This document shows, one piece after another, positions 5,510-13,198 of a stretch of 30,009 bases of DNA. Numbering within the stretch: position 1 is the first letter of the stretch; each line of letters opens with the position of its first letter. A program made the translations under genes and the position numbers. This stretch comes from a virus. The stretch lies in IMG/VR virus record IMGVR_UViG_3300046010_000123, positions 1 to 30,009 of that record, one strand, 5' to 3'. A model generated the notes under the pieces. It searched no databases. It saw nothing but the letters and a program-made list of their open reading frames with translations, and was not told the DNA's origin.

Positions 5510-6381
5510 TGGGCACTCCTGTTGGATTTTTCTCCGAACCACCGACTGTTGTAATTGCTCCAATTCCGCCCAAGGATGATGAAACTTGGGTTGCTGCTGA
5601 AGAAGTGGAGATGGAGGGGTCGTTAAATATAGACTTGGAAGTTCTTAAAACTAACGTAGCACACAACATCAAATTAGGGTTTCAGCAAATTGCTCCCCAT
5701 CCTACGAACGATGTTGAGGTCATGATTGTTGGAGGCGGACCCTCACTTGCCGAACATATAGGCACAATCAAACAGCTACGGCAACAAGGCGTAAAACTTA
5801 TTACGTTAAATAATGCGTATCAATTTTGTATTGATCACGGTCTTCTACCTTCTGCTTATTTTATGGTTGATGGTCGTGAGTTCAACAAACGCTTTTTAAC
5901 ATCGATCATTCCGACCTGTAAGTATTTTCTTTCCTCACAGTGCCACCCGTCTGTGTTTGAAGGTATGCCTAAAGAGCAGACTTATATTTGGCACACCAGT
6001 GCAGAAGAGATTCAAGAGATTTTGGCAACCGAATACAGAAATTGGTATGCGGTGCCTGGGGGTTCGACAGCATTGCTTCGAGCCATCCCTATGTTTAGAA
6101 TGTTAGGGTTTAAGCGGTTTCACATCTTTGGATGCGACTCCTGTTTAGAAGACGGTAAGCATCACGCTTACGCGCAAGCAGAAAACGACGGTCTTCCTGT
6201 TGTGCCGGTAAAAGTTGGTGGAAAGCTCTTTTACTGTCATCCTTGGATGGTCTCGCAAGCAAGGGAGTTTATCGACCTGATTAAGTTCATGGGTGATGTC
6301 ATGGAGCTTCAGGTTTACGGTGGGCTTCTCCATCAAATTTTAGTGACTGGGGCGTCAAACGCCGATATTAAGGAGTATTGA
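5506..6381 (+). CDS. DUF115 / 6-hydroxymethylpterin diphosphokinase MptE-like enzyme
   Basis: About 291 residues. A Rossmann-like start MIVGGGPSLAEHI (GGGPSL at 76-81) is followed by VKLITLNNAYQFCIDHGLLP, AYFMVDGREF, a glycine turn PGGSTALLRA (184-193) and FHIFGCDSC..DGKHHAY (206-222). This V.GGGPSL...N.A......G..P.....D layout is that of the DUF115/MptE-like family, which includes archaeal 6-hydroxymethylpterin diphosphokinase and proteins in flagellin and surface-sugar glycosylation loci. In phages the substrate is unknown. The start at 5506 overlaps the upstream stop (ATGA). It lies between two paralogous structural genes, so it may act on a virion or host surface component; this is inference. 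Confidence 0.7.
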   Translation: MMGTPVGFFSEPPTVVIAPIPPKDDETWVAAEEVEMEGSLNIDLEVLKTNVAHNIKLGFQQIAPHPTNDVEVMIVGGGPSLAEHIGTIKQLRQQGVKLITLNNAYQFCIDHGLLPSAYFMVDGREFNKRFLTSIIPTCKYFLSSQCHPSVFEGMPKEQTYIWHTSAEEIQEILATEYRNWYAVPGGSTALLRAIPMFRMLGFKRFHIFGCDSCLEDGKHHAYAQAENDGLPVVPVKVGGKLFYCHPWMVSQAREFIDLIKFMGDVMELQVYGGLLHQILVTGASNADIKEY

Positions 6382-6382
6382 A

Positions 6383-6844
6383 ATGGCCGCTTCCGCATGG
6401 CAACTCTACAACGACGCCAAACGTTATATTGGCAATGGAACGATTCAGCTTGGTGTTAACAACTTTAGGATGGCGCTTTTTACAAGCGCAAGTAATACCT
6501 CAACGTTTACGCTGAGTACCTTTGGTTCACTGACTAGCGAGATTGCAGCTACTGGGGGTTATGTCTCTGGTGGTAAAGCACTCGTACCGGCGACGGGGCA
6601 GTGGACAACTGGAGCGTCTGCTAAGCAGATGAAGTTTACTTACTCAACGATTGGACTGACATTCACGGCTTCTGGTGCTTCGTTAACCAACGTTAAGTAT
6701 GCTGTAATTTTCCAATCGGCTGCTACGTTAGCCAACGGTAAACTTGTGTGCTTCTGCCAGCTTTCTTCGACTCAGTTTACGGTTTCTTCCCCCAACACGT
6801 TGACGGTGCTTCCTGCTGCAACGGGTGTGTTTACCCTCACCTAA
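6383..6844 (+). CDS. Small beta-rich structural protein, paralogue of the gene at 5078
   Basis: 153 residues, MAASAWQLYNDAKRYIGNGT, then FRMALFTSASN, SEIAATGGYVSGGKAL and VKYAVIFQSA, ending in a Thr/Val-rich strand LTVLPAATGVFTLT. The F.MALFT...SEIAATGGY.SGGKAL core parallels F.IALYT...GEVVATGYTAGGEAI in the gene at 5078. The protein is predicted to be all-beta apart from the first 20 residues. A minor virion role is likely from position. It follows the DUF115-like gene by one base. Confidence 0.55.
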   Translation: MAASAWQLYNDAKRYIGNGTIQLGVNNFRMALFTSASNTSTFTLSTFGSLTSEIAATGGYVSGGKALVPATGQWTTGASAKQMKFTYSTIGLTFTASGASLTNVKYAVIFQSAATLANGKLVCFCQLSSTQFTVSSPNTLTVLPAATGVFTLT

Positions 6845-6858
6845 ACTAGGGGGTCGCG

Positions 6859-7890
6859 GTGGCGACTACTGAAACAGGCTGGGGCCGAGGTAGTTGGGGG
6901 TCTTATGGCTGGGGTGTTGGGATTCTCATCACCCCGGATACCGGCTCGCTTGTTGTTGCTGGTGCTGCCCCGTCAGTAGTTCGTAGTAGTGTCATAACAC
7001 CTGGGACTGGCACGCTATCTTTAGCGGGAGTTACGCCGTCTGTACGCACAGATTCGTTTATAACTCCTGCAACGGGGGCGGCGACTTTTGTTGGCGCTGC
7101 GCCATCTTCATACACCTCCATACCAATAACAACTCAAACTGGATCAGCCAGTTTTGTTGGAGTTGCCCCCGAGTTATTAACAGACTATCGAATACAACCT
7201 GCATCAAATGCGCTAGCGTTTACAGGTGCAGCACCTTCCTTAGCTACTACTGCTAGCCCTGCTGTTGGGGCGGCAACTTTTGCTGGTATTGCGCCGCTTG
7301 TTGTTACTGGGGTTGTCATTCAACCTGCTACTGGGGCAATAACTGCAACGGGTGCAGCACCAGAAGTTCGTACAGATTTCTTCATTACCCCAGCGGTTAA
7401 TGATCTGGTGTTTGTAGGAAATGTACCTGAGATTGAAAGAAGTTCAGTTCTTACCCCACAGACAGGGTCGCTCTCACTAGCGGGTGCTGCTCCGACGATA
7501 CTTGATGGGCGTGTAGCTATCCCTGGTACTGCGGGCCTTATTGCCGCAGGTACTGCTCCAAGTCTAACTGCTACGGTTCAACCAAATACGGGTGCGGTAG
7601 CGATTCAGGGGTATGCTCCGACATCAAGTACAGGACAGGTTGTAACGCCTACGGGAGGCGCGACTATTGTAGGGTCGGCTCCTAGTGTTGTTGTCAGCGG
7701 TATTGTTGTTAATCCGGCAGCAGGTGCCCTCAACATCACAGGCGCAGCGCCGAGTATTCTTAGAGGTTTAGTAGTACAACCGGCTTCTGGCGCATTGAGT
7801 TTAGTAGGTAGTGCGCCTACAATTAACAATCCAAACTGGACGCCGATTGACGATTCACAAACACCCAATTGGCTACCCGTGGCTGCGTAG
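6859..7890 (+). CDS. Fibre-like protein built from about 14 beta repeats
   Basis: GTG start at 6859 after AGGGGG; 343 residues. A Trp/Gly-rich N-terminus (ETGWGRGSWGSYGWGVG) is followed by 14 units of about 20-23 residues of the form ITPxTGxLxxxGxAPxV (residues about 24-324). The tail reads NWTPIDDSQTPNWLPVAA. Each unit looks like two short strands and a turn, so an elongated beta-solenoid or bead-on-string fibre is likely. No enzymatic motif is visible. It lies directly upstream of the large tail fibre. A single unit of the same repeat ends the protein encoded at 17803-18570. Confidence 0.65.
   Translation: MATTETGWGRGSWGSYGWGVGILITPDTGSLVVAGAAPSVVRSSVITPGTGTLSLAGVTPSVRTDSFITPATGAATFVGAAPSSYTSIPITTQTGSASFVGVAPELLTDYRIQPASNALAFTGAAPSLATTASPAVGAATFAGIAPLVVTGVVIQPATGAITATGAAPEVRTDFFITPAVNDLVFVGNVPEIERSSVLTPQTGSLSLAGAAPTILDGRVAIPGTAGLIAAGTAPSLTATVQPNTGAVAIQGYAPTSSTGQVVTPTGGATIVGSAPSVVVSGIVVNPAAGALNITGAAPSILRGLVVQPASGALSLVGSAPTINNPNWTPIDDSQTPNWLPVAA
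6928..7830 (+). repeat. 14 degenerate protein repeats (TPxTGxLxxxGxAPxV)
   Basis: Units of about 57-69 nt are in frame and conserved at the protein level (T/Q-P, G, then G.AP) but strongly diverged in DNA, which points to old repeats under protein-level selection. Confidence 0.8.
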
Positions 7891-7899
7891 GAGTAATAA

Positions 7900-9639
7900 A
7901 TGGCAAGCACATATTCCAATCTTAAATTTGAACTGATTGGGACCGGCGATCAGTCTGGTACGTGGGGAACAACCACCAACACCAACCTGGGCACTGCAAT
8001 TGAGCAAGCCCTTGTTGGCATGGCTACGATCAGTAGCGGGTTTGTTACTAACTCCCTGACGCTTACGCTGACTGATACCAACGCTGCACAGAACGCTCGT
8101 GCGCTGGTTTTAAATCTTACGCAAGCATTGTCAGGGGCAGGAACTCTTAACGTCCCAGCTATCCAGAAGCCTTACATGATTATCAACGCCACGGGTCAAA
8201 CCGTGACAGTCAAGGTGACGGGACTTACAGGCGTTGCTGTTCCAAATGGCACAAGGGCTTTCTTATATAACAACGGTACAGATGTTGGTGAGTTTTTTAA
8301 TTACCATTCTTCTTTAACGCTGGGCACGGCGCTACCGATTACTTCAGGTGGCACAGGCACAACGTCTACAACTTTTGTCAATTTAGCCACGAACGTCACG
8401 GGCACGTTGCCAATTGCTAACGGCGGCACAGGCACGACATCAACTACCTTTGTTAATTTAGCCACGAACGTCACTGGTACGTTACCTGTCGCTAACGGTG
8501 GTACGGGAGGCGCGACTCAAGCTGCGGCTCGCACAGGCATTGGTGCAAGTACCGTTGGTTCTAACTTCTTTACGCTGACCAATCCTTCTGCAATCACCTT
8601 TCCGCGAATGAACGCAGACAACACGGTGTCTGCACTTACTGCTGCGGACTTCCGCACAGCTATTGGGGCTGGTACAGGGGCAGGCACTGTTACAAGTGTT
8701 GCAACCACAGGTACGGTCAACGGTATTACGCTAACCGGCGGGACGATTACCACTTCAGGAACCATAACGCTAGGCGGTACGCTTTCGGGAGTAAGTCTTT
8801 CCACTCAAGTGACGGGAACGCTTCCAGTTGGTAATGGTGGTACGGGAATTACCACAGGAACTTCAGGTGGGATTCCTTATTTCTCAGCAACCAATACGAT
8901 TGCTTCGTCTGCCGCACTAGCTGCAAATGCAATTGTTTTAGGTGGTGGTGCAGGTGTCGCTCCTGCCACAACAACCACAGGTACGGGCGTAGTCACAGCC
9001 GTTGGTAACGCAGTTAATACCACAGGCGGTATAGTTACACAAAGTGGAACGCTTGCTTCTAGTGCGCTTTTATTGGGTGGTGGTGCGGCTACAGCCATTA
9101 CTTCAACCACTACAGGTACAGGTGTCGTCACAGCCGTTGGTAATGCAGTTAACACCACAGGTGGCTTAGTTACACAATCAGGTACTCTTGCTGCTAATAA
9201 CATTTTGCTTGGTGGGGGCGCAAGCACTGCTATTTCCTCGTCAAGTCTTTTATCCACTTCTGCTGCTGTAACTTCAGGCACCTATATCAAGTCAATTGGT
9301 TATGCCGATACGGTTGTAGCCCTGGGGAACACAGGCACAGCAATAAATCTGGATGTTGTCAGTGGTGGTGTATTCACGGCAACGCTGACAGGAAGTGCAA
9401 CAATTACACTGCGTTACCCCGTGTCTTCTGGGTCTTCTTCGTTTACACTCATTCTTACAAATGATGGAACCGCAGGTCGCACAGTAGCATGGGCTGGTGG
9501 TTCGTTTAAGTTCCCTGGTGGTGCAGCGTCTTTGTCGCGTACGACAACGGCAAACGCAGTGGATATTTGGGTCTTCTTCACGCCGGATGGCGGGACGACT
9601 TGGTATGGCAATATTGCCATGAAGAATATGACAGCCTAA
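7900..9639 (+). CDS. Tail fibre protein with GGTG repeats
   Basis: 579 residues. The N-terminus (ASTYSNLKFELIGTGDQSGT, then WGTTTNTNLGTAIEQAL) is a standard virion-attachment start in aquatic phage fibres. From residue about 145 the protein carries repeats ending LPI/VANGGTG (a classic phage fibre unit), then a duplicated 45-residue block around TGTGVVTAVGNAVNTTGG. The C-terminal part (ATLTGSATITLRYPVSSGSS, then WVFFTPDGGTTWYGNIAMKN) looks like a beta domain that may contact the host. It would be a trimeric receptor-binding fibre. It is followed 14 nt later by a short coiled-coil gene and then by the oxygenase block. Confidence 0.82.
   Translation: MASTYSNLKFELIGTGDQSGTWGTTTNTNLGTAIEQALVGMATISSGFVTNSLTLTLTDTNAAQNARALVLNLTQALSGAGTLNVPAIQKPYMIINATGQTVTVKVTGLTGVAVPNGTRAFLYNNGTDVGEFFNYHSSLTLGTALPITSGGTGTTSTTFVNLATNVTGTLPIANGGTGTTSTTFVNLATNVTGTLPVANGGTGGATQAAARTGIGASTVGSNFFTLTNPSAITFPRMNADNTVSALTAADFRTAIGAGTGAGTVTSVATTGTVNGITLTGGTITTSGTITLGGTLSGVSLSTQVTGTLPVGNGGTGITTGTSGGIPYFSATNTIASSAALAANAIVLGGGAGVAPATTTTGTGVVTAVGNAVNTTGGIVTQSGTLASSALLLGGGAATAITSTTTGTGVVTAVGNAVNTTGGLVTQSGTLAANNILLGGGASTAISSSSLLSTSAAVTSGTYIKSIGYADTVVALGNTGTAINLDVVSGGVFTATLTGSATITLRYPVSSGSSSFTLILTNDGTAGRTVAWAGGSFKFPGGAASLSRTTTANAVDIWVFFTPDGGTTWYGNIAMKNMTA
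8347..8515 (+). repeat. 75-bp tandem repeat in the tail fibre
   Basis: Two full copies and the start of a third of a 25-residue unit, GGTGTTSTTFVNLATNVTGT plus LP(I/V)AN, begin at about 8347, 8422 and 8497. Confidence 0.8.
8935..9240 (+). repeat. 135-bp tandem repeat in the tail fibre
   Basis: A 45-residue unit centred on TGTGVVTAVGNAVNTTGG starts at about 8980 and again at about 9115, with partial LGGGA units before, between and after. DNA identity is high, so this duplication looks more recent than the other fibre repeats. Confidence 0.8.
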
Positions 9640-9652
9640 TAGGAGTAAGAAA

Positions 9653-9886
9653 ATGGCTTTAACCGCAGAACAGCAAGCACAAGTTGACGTTCAATTAGCC
9701 GTTGAAAACGCACGACATGCCAATCAGATGCAAGCCGAGGCAGTTCGCGTAAAGCTTGAGGCAGTTCGTCTGGCGAAAGAAACGCTAATTGAGAATGCTC
9801 GCAGCAAACCTGTAGACGCTCGTGATGTATCAGCGGCTGATATTCAAACTTTTGCTCAAACGCTTGTGTCTTACGTTAACGGATGA
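9653..9886 (+). CDS. Short coiled-coil hypothetical protein
   Basis: 77 residues with an AGGAG ribosome-binding site about 8 nt upstream. MALTAEQQAQVDVQLAVENA, then continuous Ala/Glu/Gln/Arg heptad-like helix to about residue 50, then VDARDVSAADIQTFAQTLVS. It lies between the tail fibre and the oxygenases, so it may be a fibre-associated helper. Function is unknown. Confidence 0.6.
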   Translation: MALTAEQQAQVDVQLAVENARHANQMQAEAVRVKLEAVRLAKETLIENARSKPVDARDVSAADIQTFAQTLVSYVNG

Positions 9887-10476
9887 TTCAGGGTTTTGCG
9901 TACTTCCCTGCCATCGTCTACCGCGATGAACATCCTGAGTGGGTTGATTATGCGTTAAGAGTGTCTCAAAAATACTTTGACGCGCAAACCAGTCAGGGTG
10001 CCATGTGTCAAACAGGTCATATGGGTAGCGATCCTGAGATGAAGTTTTTAACGGATTATTTGCTGTCAACCAGCCATGACATTCTGGCGGGGCAAGGCTA
10101 CGCAATGGATCGCTATGAGCTTTATGTTTCAGGTTTGTGGGGTCAGGAGGTAAAAGGACATGGTGGCACAAATGTGCATGTGCATAAACACAGCCAGCTT
10201 TGCGGATGGTTTTTCTTAGAAACCCCTGAAGGCGGGTCATATCCTGTGTTTTATGATACTCGTGCTAACAAGCAAATGATTGAGCTTGACTTTGCGCCAA
10301 GCAATGAAGTGACTAACGCAACTTCAACTATCCATTTCAACAACATCATCCCCGGCACGATATTGCTAGCCAATTCATGGATGCAGCATCAACTAACCCC
10401 CAACATGACAGATAAGCCAACCAAGAGCATTCATTTTATTGTTTCACATAGGGATAAGTCATGCAGTACTTGTTGA
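9883..10476 (+). CDS. 2-oxoglutarate/Fe(II) dioxygenase, first of four
   Basis: 197 residues; the start overlaps the upstream stop (ATGA). The double-stranded beta-helix signature reads GTNVHVHKHSQLCGWFFLE (H99, H101, H103), then YPVFYDTR, and later GTILLANSWMQHQLTPN with the distal histidine and KSIHFIVS as the last strand. The layout fits the PF13759-like phage 2OG-Fe(II) oxygenases (HxHxxSxLxG...DxR). Such enzymes use iron, O2 and 2-oxoglutarate to hydroxylate proteins, nucleic acids or small molecules. Substrate is unknown. Overlaps the next oxygenase by 16 nt. Confidence 0.75.
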   Translation: MIQGFAYFPAIVYRDEHPEWVDYALRVSQKYFDAQTSQGAMCQTGHMGSDPEMKFLTDYLLSTSHDILAGQGYAMDRYELYVSGLWGQEVKGHGGTNVHVHKHSQLCGWFFLETPEGGSYPVFYDTRANKQMIELDFAPSNEVTNATSTIHFNNIIPGTILLANSWMQHQLTPNMTDKPTKSIHFIVSHRDKSCSTC

Positions 10477-11048
10477 CACCTTATGCCGAAACAGTTGAGC
10501 CTTTTGTTTGGTGGGAAGGCGCATTTAATGATAAAGAACTTGATTTACTTCAAGAACGAGCTATCAAAGCTGATCAAAGAGCGCAAGTTGGTGGCAATCC
10601 CGATGCAGAGCATTTGGCAAAAATTAGACGTTCTCATATTTCATGGATAGGCTGTAATGACGAAACGCGTTGGGTGTTTGATAAGTTAGCCCATGCTGTG
10701 TCATCACTCAATTCACAGTTTTATCGGTTTGATTTAACAGGGTTTGGTGAACCCTTGCAGCTTACAAACTATGATCAGTCTGAAAACGGTATGTATGGTT
10801 GGCATCAGGATTACGGTGGTAAACGCGGTGTAAGTAGGAAGCTTTCAGCAGTGCTTCAATTGACTGACCCCGCTCAGTATGAAGGCGGTAATCTCCAAGT
10901 AATGACAGGGGGTCAGCCAATGAATGTACGGAAACAGCGTGGACTTATCGCTGTTTTTCCTTCATACCAACTTCATCAAGTAACACCCGTGACGCAAGGC
11001 AGTCGTCAAAGTCTTGTGGCATGGCTTTCAGGACCAGCATTTCGATGA
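10461..11048 (+). CDS. 2-oxoglutarate/Fe(II) dioxygenase, PKHD-like, second of four
   Basis: 195 residues. Iron ligands are visible as H115-x-D117 in YGWHQDYGG and H172 in YQLHQVTPV; R182 in SRQSLVAWLSGP fits the 2-oxoglutarate-binding arginine. The strands between (SAVLQLTDP, YEGGNLQVM, RGLIAVFPS) follow the prolyl-4-hydroxylase/PKHD fold closely. This is the most canonical of the four. Proteins of this type commonly hydroxylate Pro, Asn or Lys side chains, but the target here is unknown. Overlaps both neighbours (16 nt and 4 nt). Confidence 0.85.
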   Translation: MQYLLTPYAETVEPFVWWEGAFNDKELDLLQERAIKADQRAQVGGNPDAEHLAKIRRSHISWIGCNDETRWVFDKLAHAVSSLNSQFYRFDLTGFGEPLQLTNYDQSENGMYGWHQDYGGKRGVSRKLSAVLQLTDPAQYEGGNLQVMTGGQPMNVRKQRGLIAVFPSYQLHQVTPVTQGSRQSLVAWLSGPAFR

Positions 11049-11641
11049 ATATTGAGTACAACGGATTTATTGGTATTTATAACGATGTGTATCCTGAAGG
11101 ATATTGCCAACACTTAATTAGTGAGTTTGATCGTTTAGAAAAAGATAGTGTAGGGTCCAATCGTTGGCAATCCGAAAAAGCTTTAGAATCTAGAAAAAAT
11201 GATTACCAGATTGGCTTAGATTTACGGGGCCATAGCACTAATGACTTTCAAGATAAACGTATTGTGTCTATGTTTTTTGATGGTTTACAAGTTTGTTATG
11301 ACGAGTACACACGTAAATTTTCAAGCCTCAAAGATGGAAAAATTCGTGCTAATGTGATGAAAATGCAGCGCACTCCTCCTGGTGGTGGCTACCATGTTTG
11401 GCATGGGGAACAAGGCAACGGAGATCATACAGGGCGGGTGCTTGTTTATATGCTGTACCTCAACACGTTAACGCAAGAAGAGGGTGGCGAAACAGAATTT
11501 TTGTACCAAAGGCAGAGATTTAACCCAACTAAAAATCAAATGATTTTATGGCCTGCTTCATTTACTCACACTCATAGGGGCAATACTGTGCTTGGGGATT
11601 GTTCAAAATATGTCGTAACAGGGTGGTTTTATTATGACTGA
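11045..11641 (+). CDS. 2-oxoglutarate/Fe(II) dioxygenase, P4H-like, third of four
   Basis: The start ATG 11045 overlaps the upstream stop as ATGA and gives 198 residues; an in-frame ATG at 11021 would overlap the upstream gene by 28 nt. Motifs: PPGGGYHVWHGEQG (probable iron ligands H120-x-E122, with Glu in place of the usual Asp), VLVYMLYLN, GGETEFLYQ, ILWPASFTHTHRGN (distal H175 or H177) and KYVVTGWFYYD with K188 as the likely 2-oxoglutarate anchor. This is a prolyl-4-hydroxylase-type arrangement. Base composition is AT-rich (about 34% GC in two sampled lines around 11101-11220). Confidence 0.78.
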   Translation: MNIEYNGFIGIYNDVYPEGYCQHLISEFDRLEKDSVGSNRWQSEKALESRKNDYQIGLDLRGHSTNDFQDKRIVSMFFDGLQVCYDEYTRKFSSLKDGKIRANVMKMQRTPPGGGYHVWHGEQGNGDHTGRVLVYMLYLNTLTQEEGGETEFLYQRQRFNPTKNQMILWPASFTHTHRGNTVLGDCSKYVVTGWFYYD

Positions 11642-12227
11642 AGCGATTACAAACCCAGAACAGTTTGAACGGTTTGGTTGTGTGCTGGTCCAAGAATTTT
11701 TAGACCCAGTAACAACACAAACAATTTCAATGTATTTAGAAAACAAACTTCGTAGACAAGAATGGCAGGCAAGTTCAGAAAATCCTACGACCGAACTCGC
11801 ATATTACGCCGATCCGCTAATTGAAACGGTGTTGTTAAATAGTCTTCCTTTGGTGTCTGAGGTGTGCGGTAAGGAGCTTTACCCAACCTATTCTTATATG
11901 CGTGTTTATCAGCCTGGGGAAGAGCTTGAGCCGCATGTTGATCGTCCATCTTGCGAGATTAGCGTTACAGTCAATGTTGCTTCAAAAGGTCGCCCATCCC
12001 CAATATGGATGCACTATAAAGATAATGAACCCCATTCATTTACACTCAATCCAGGTGATGCGGTTATATATAAAGGCTGTGAAGCAAAGCATTGGCGTGA
12101 TACTTTTAAGCGCGATCAAATGAATGTTCAATTTATGTTGCACTATGTTGACACTGCTGGACCACATGCGGATAAACGCTTTGACGCTAGGTCTGGTCTA
12201 GGTTTTCCCTCTACACGGAGGTCATAA
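11634..12227 (+). CDS. 2-oxoglutarate/Fe(II) dioxygenase, fourth of four
   Basis: 197 residues; the start lies 8 nt inside the upstream gene. YSYMRVYQPGEELEPHVDRP gives H101-x-D103, followed by SCEISVTVNV, and the distal histidine is H153 in CEAKHWRD after PGDAVIYKG. The R-Y-x-x-G-x-x-L-x-x-H-x-D-R-x-x-C-E-I-S text is a recognisable phage 2OG-Fe(II) oxygenase signature. Substrate unknown. The stop overlaps the start of the glycine-rich protein by one base, so oxygenases and adhesin are in one translational chain. Confidence 0.8.
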   Translation: MTEAITNPEQFERFGCVLVQEFLDPVTTQTISMYLENKLRRQEWQASSENPTTELAYYADPLIETVLLNSLPLVSEVCGKELYPTYSYMRVYQPGEELEPHVDRPSCEISVTVNVASKGRPSPIWMHYKDNEPHSFTLNPGDAVIYKGCEAKHWRDTFKRDQMNVQFMLHYVDTAGPHADKRFDARSGLGFPSTRRS

Positions 12228-13198
12228 TGCCTGCTGGTACACCTAAAGTCACGATGTTTGGGGGTAAGTCTATTGTCCCCGGCGGGAGCCAAACATTTAA
12301 TAGTCCAGGAACTTTCACAGTACCTGTAGGGGTTACAAAAGTTTCTGCTACTGGAAAAGGCGCAACTGGAAACGCAGGTGCGTCGGGGAACCCTGGTAAC
12401 GCTGGCGGCGGGGGCGGGGGCGGGGGCGGGGGGTTTTGGACTCCTGGGTGCGGAAGAAATTCGGGTGGAAATGGTGGAAACGCAAACCCCGGAGGTTCAG
12501 GCGGGACTGGTAACGGGTATGCTTGTAGTCCCTCCCCATCAGGTTCTTCGGGTTCTGCCGGTACTAGTGGTAATACCGGAGCTGCTGGTAATACCGGAGC
12601 TGCTTCTACTGTTTTTTCTCAAAGTTTTCCAGGTGGAGCTGGAGGTAATGGGGGTAATGGAGGTACTGGAGGTGCTTCCACTGGTAATGGGGGTAATGGA
12701 GGGCGAGGACAACCGTTTAACGGTAATACTTCTGGTGGTAGTGGAGGTACAGGTAATTATTCAGGGGGCCAAGGGGGTCTTGGAGTTTATTTTAGATCTG
12801 GTGGTGGAGGTGGGGGTGCTGGGATATATGGAGCCGGTGTTGCGCCACCCCCTAGTCCTGTTTGTGTTGTAGGATGCCCCGGTCCGGGTGGTCCTGGGTT
12901 CGGTGGTCCTGGGGGAAGAGGTTCAAATAGTGGTGTTGGGGGTAATCCTGGCAGTCCTGGTTATTGTGGTGGTGGAGGTGGTGGTGGAGGTGGTTTTGGA
13001 CCATCCGCTGGGTGTTACTATAATGTGGCTAGTGGTGGTGGAGGGGGTGGTGCTGGTAGCCAAGGAAATGGTGGAAATCCTGGAAACCCTGGAGCTGCTG
13101 CAAATCCAACAACTTACAATTGTATATCTGTTTCTCCTGGGGCTAATTACCCAGTTACGGCAAACGGACCTATAACAATTTCATGGAACCCACAATGA
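12227..13198 (+). CDS. Glycine-rich tail adhesin-like protein
   Basis: 323 residues after GGAGG at 5-nt spacing. The N-terminus (GGSQTFNSPGTFTVPVGVTK) is the common phage glycine-rich-domain start (QTF..PGT.TVP.GVT.V). Most of the rest is Gly with Asn, Ser and Pro: poly-Gly runs of about 8-10 residues, GNPGSPG, and CPGPGGPGFGGPGGRG. The C-terminus ends in TANGPITISWNPQ. Such sequences are known to form packed polyglycine-II helices in the S16/T4-type gp38 adhesin tip, so a receptor-binding tip is a reasonable inference. Five scattered Cys residues may form disulfides. The gene directly follows the oxygenases and overlaps the next gene (ATGA). Confidence 0.68.
   Translation: MPAGTPKVTMFGGKSIVPGGSQTFNSPGTFTVPVGVTKVSATGKGATGNAGASGNPGNAGGGGGGGGGGFWTPGCGRNSGGNGGNANPGGSGGTGNGYACSPSPSGSSGSAGTSGNTGAAGNTGAASTVFSQSFPGGAGGNGGNGGTGGASTGNGGNGGRGQPFNGNTSGGSGGTGNYSGGQGGLGVYFRSGGGGGGAGIYGAGVAPPPSPVCVVGCPGPGGPGFGGPGGRGSNSGVGGNPGSPGYCGGGGGGGGGFGPSAGCYYNVASGGGGGGAGSQGNGGNPGNPGAAANPTTYNCISVSPGANYPVTANGPITISWNPQ
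12410..12433 (+). other. G-quadruplex-type sequence inside the glycine-rich gene
   Basis: Four G runs (5, 5, 5 and 6 G) separated by single C residues occur on the coding strand. This is a textbook intramolecular G-quadruplex pattern. It encodes part of a poly-Gly run through alternating GGC and GGG codons, unlike the GGT/GGA-rich glycine runs elsewhere in the same gene. Confidence 0.7.

Noticed and set aside
8877-9281. A 134-codon minus-strand frame under the tail fibre with Val/Pro repeats.
   Set aside because: It mirrors the repeat structure of the fibre gene on the opposite strand; no start context or domain supports it.
12378-12872. A 164-codon frame overlapping the glycine-rich gene.
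   Set aside because: It is the out-of-frame shadow of Gly codons (yielding Val/Leu/Glu runs) and has no recognisable motif.
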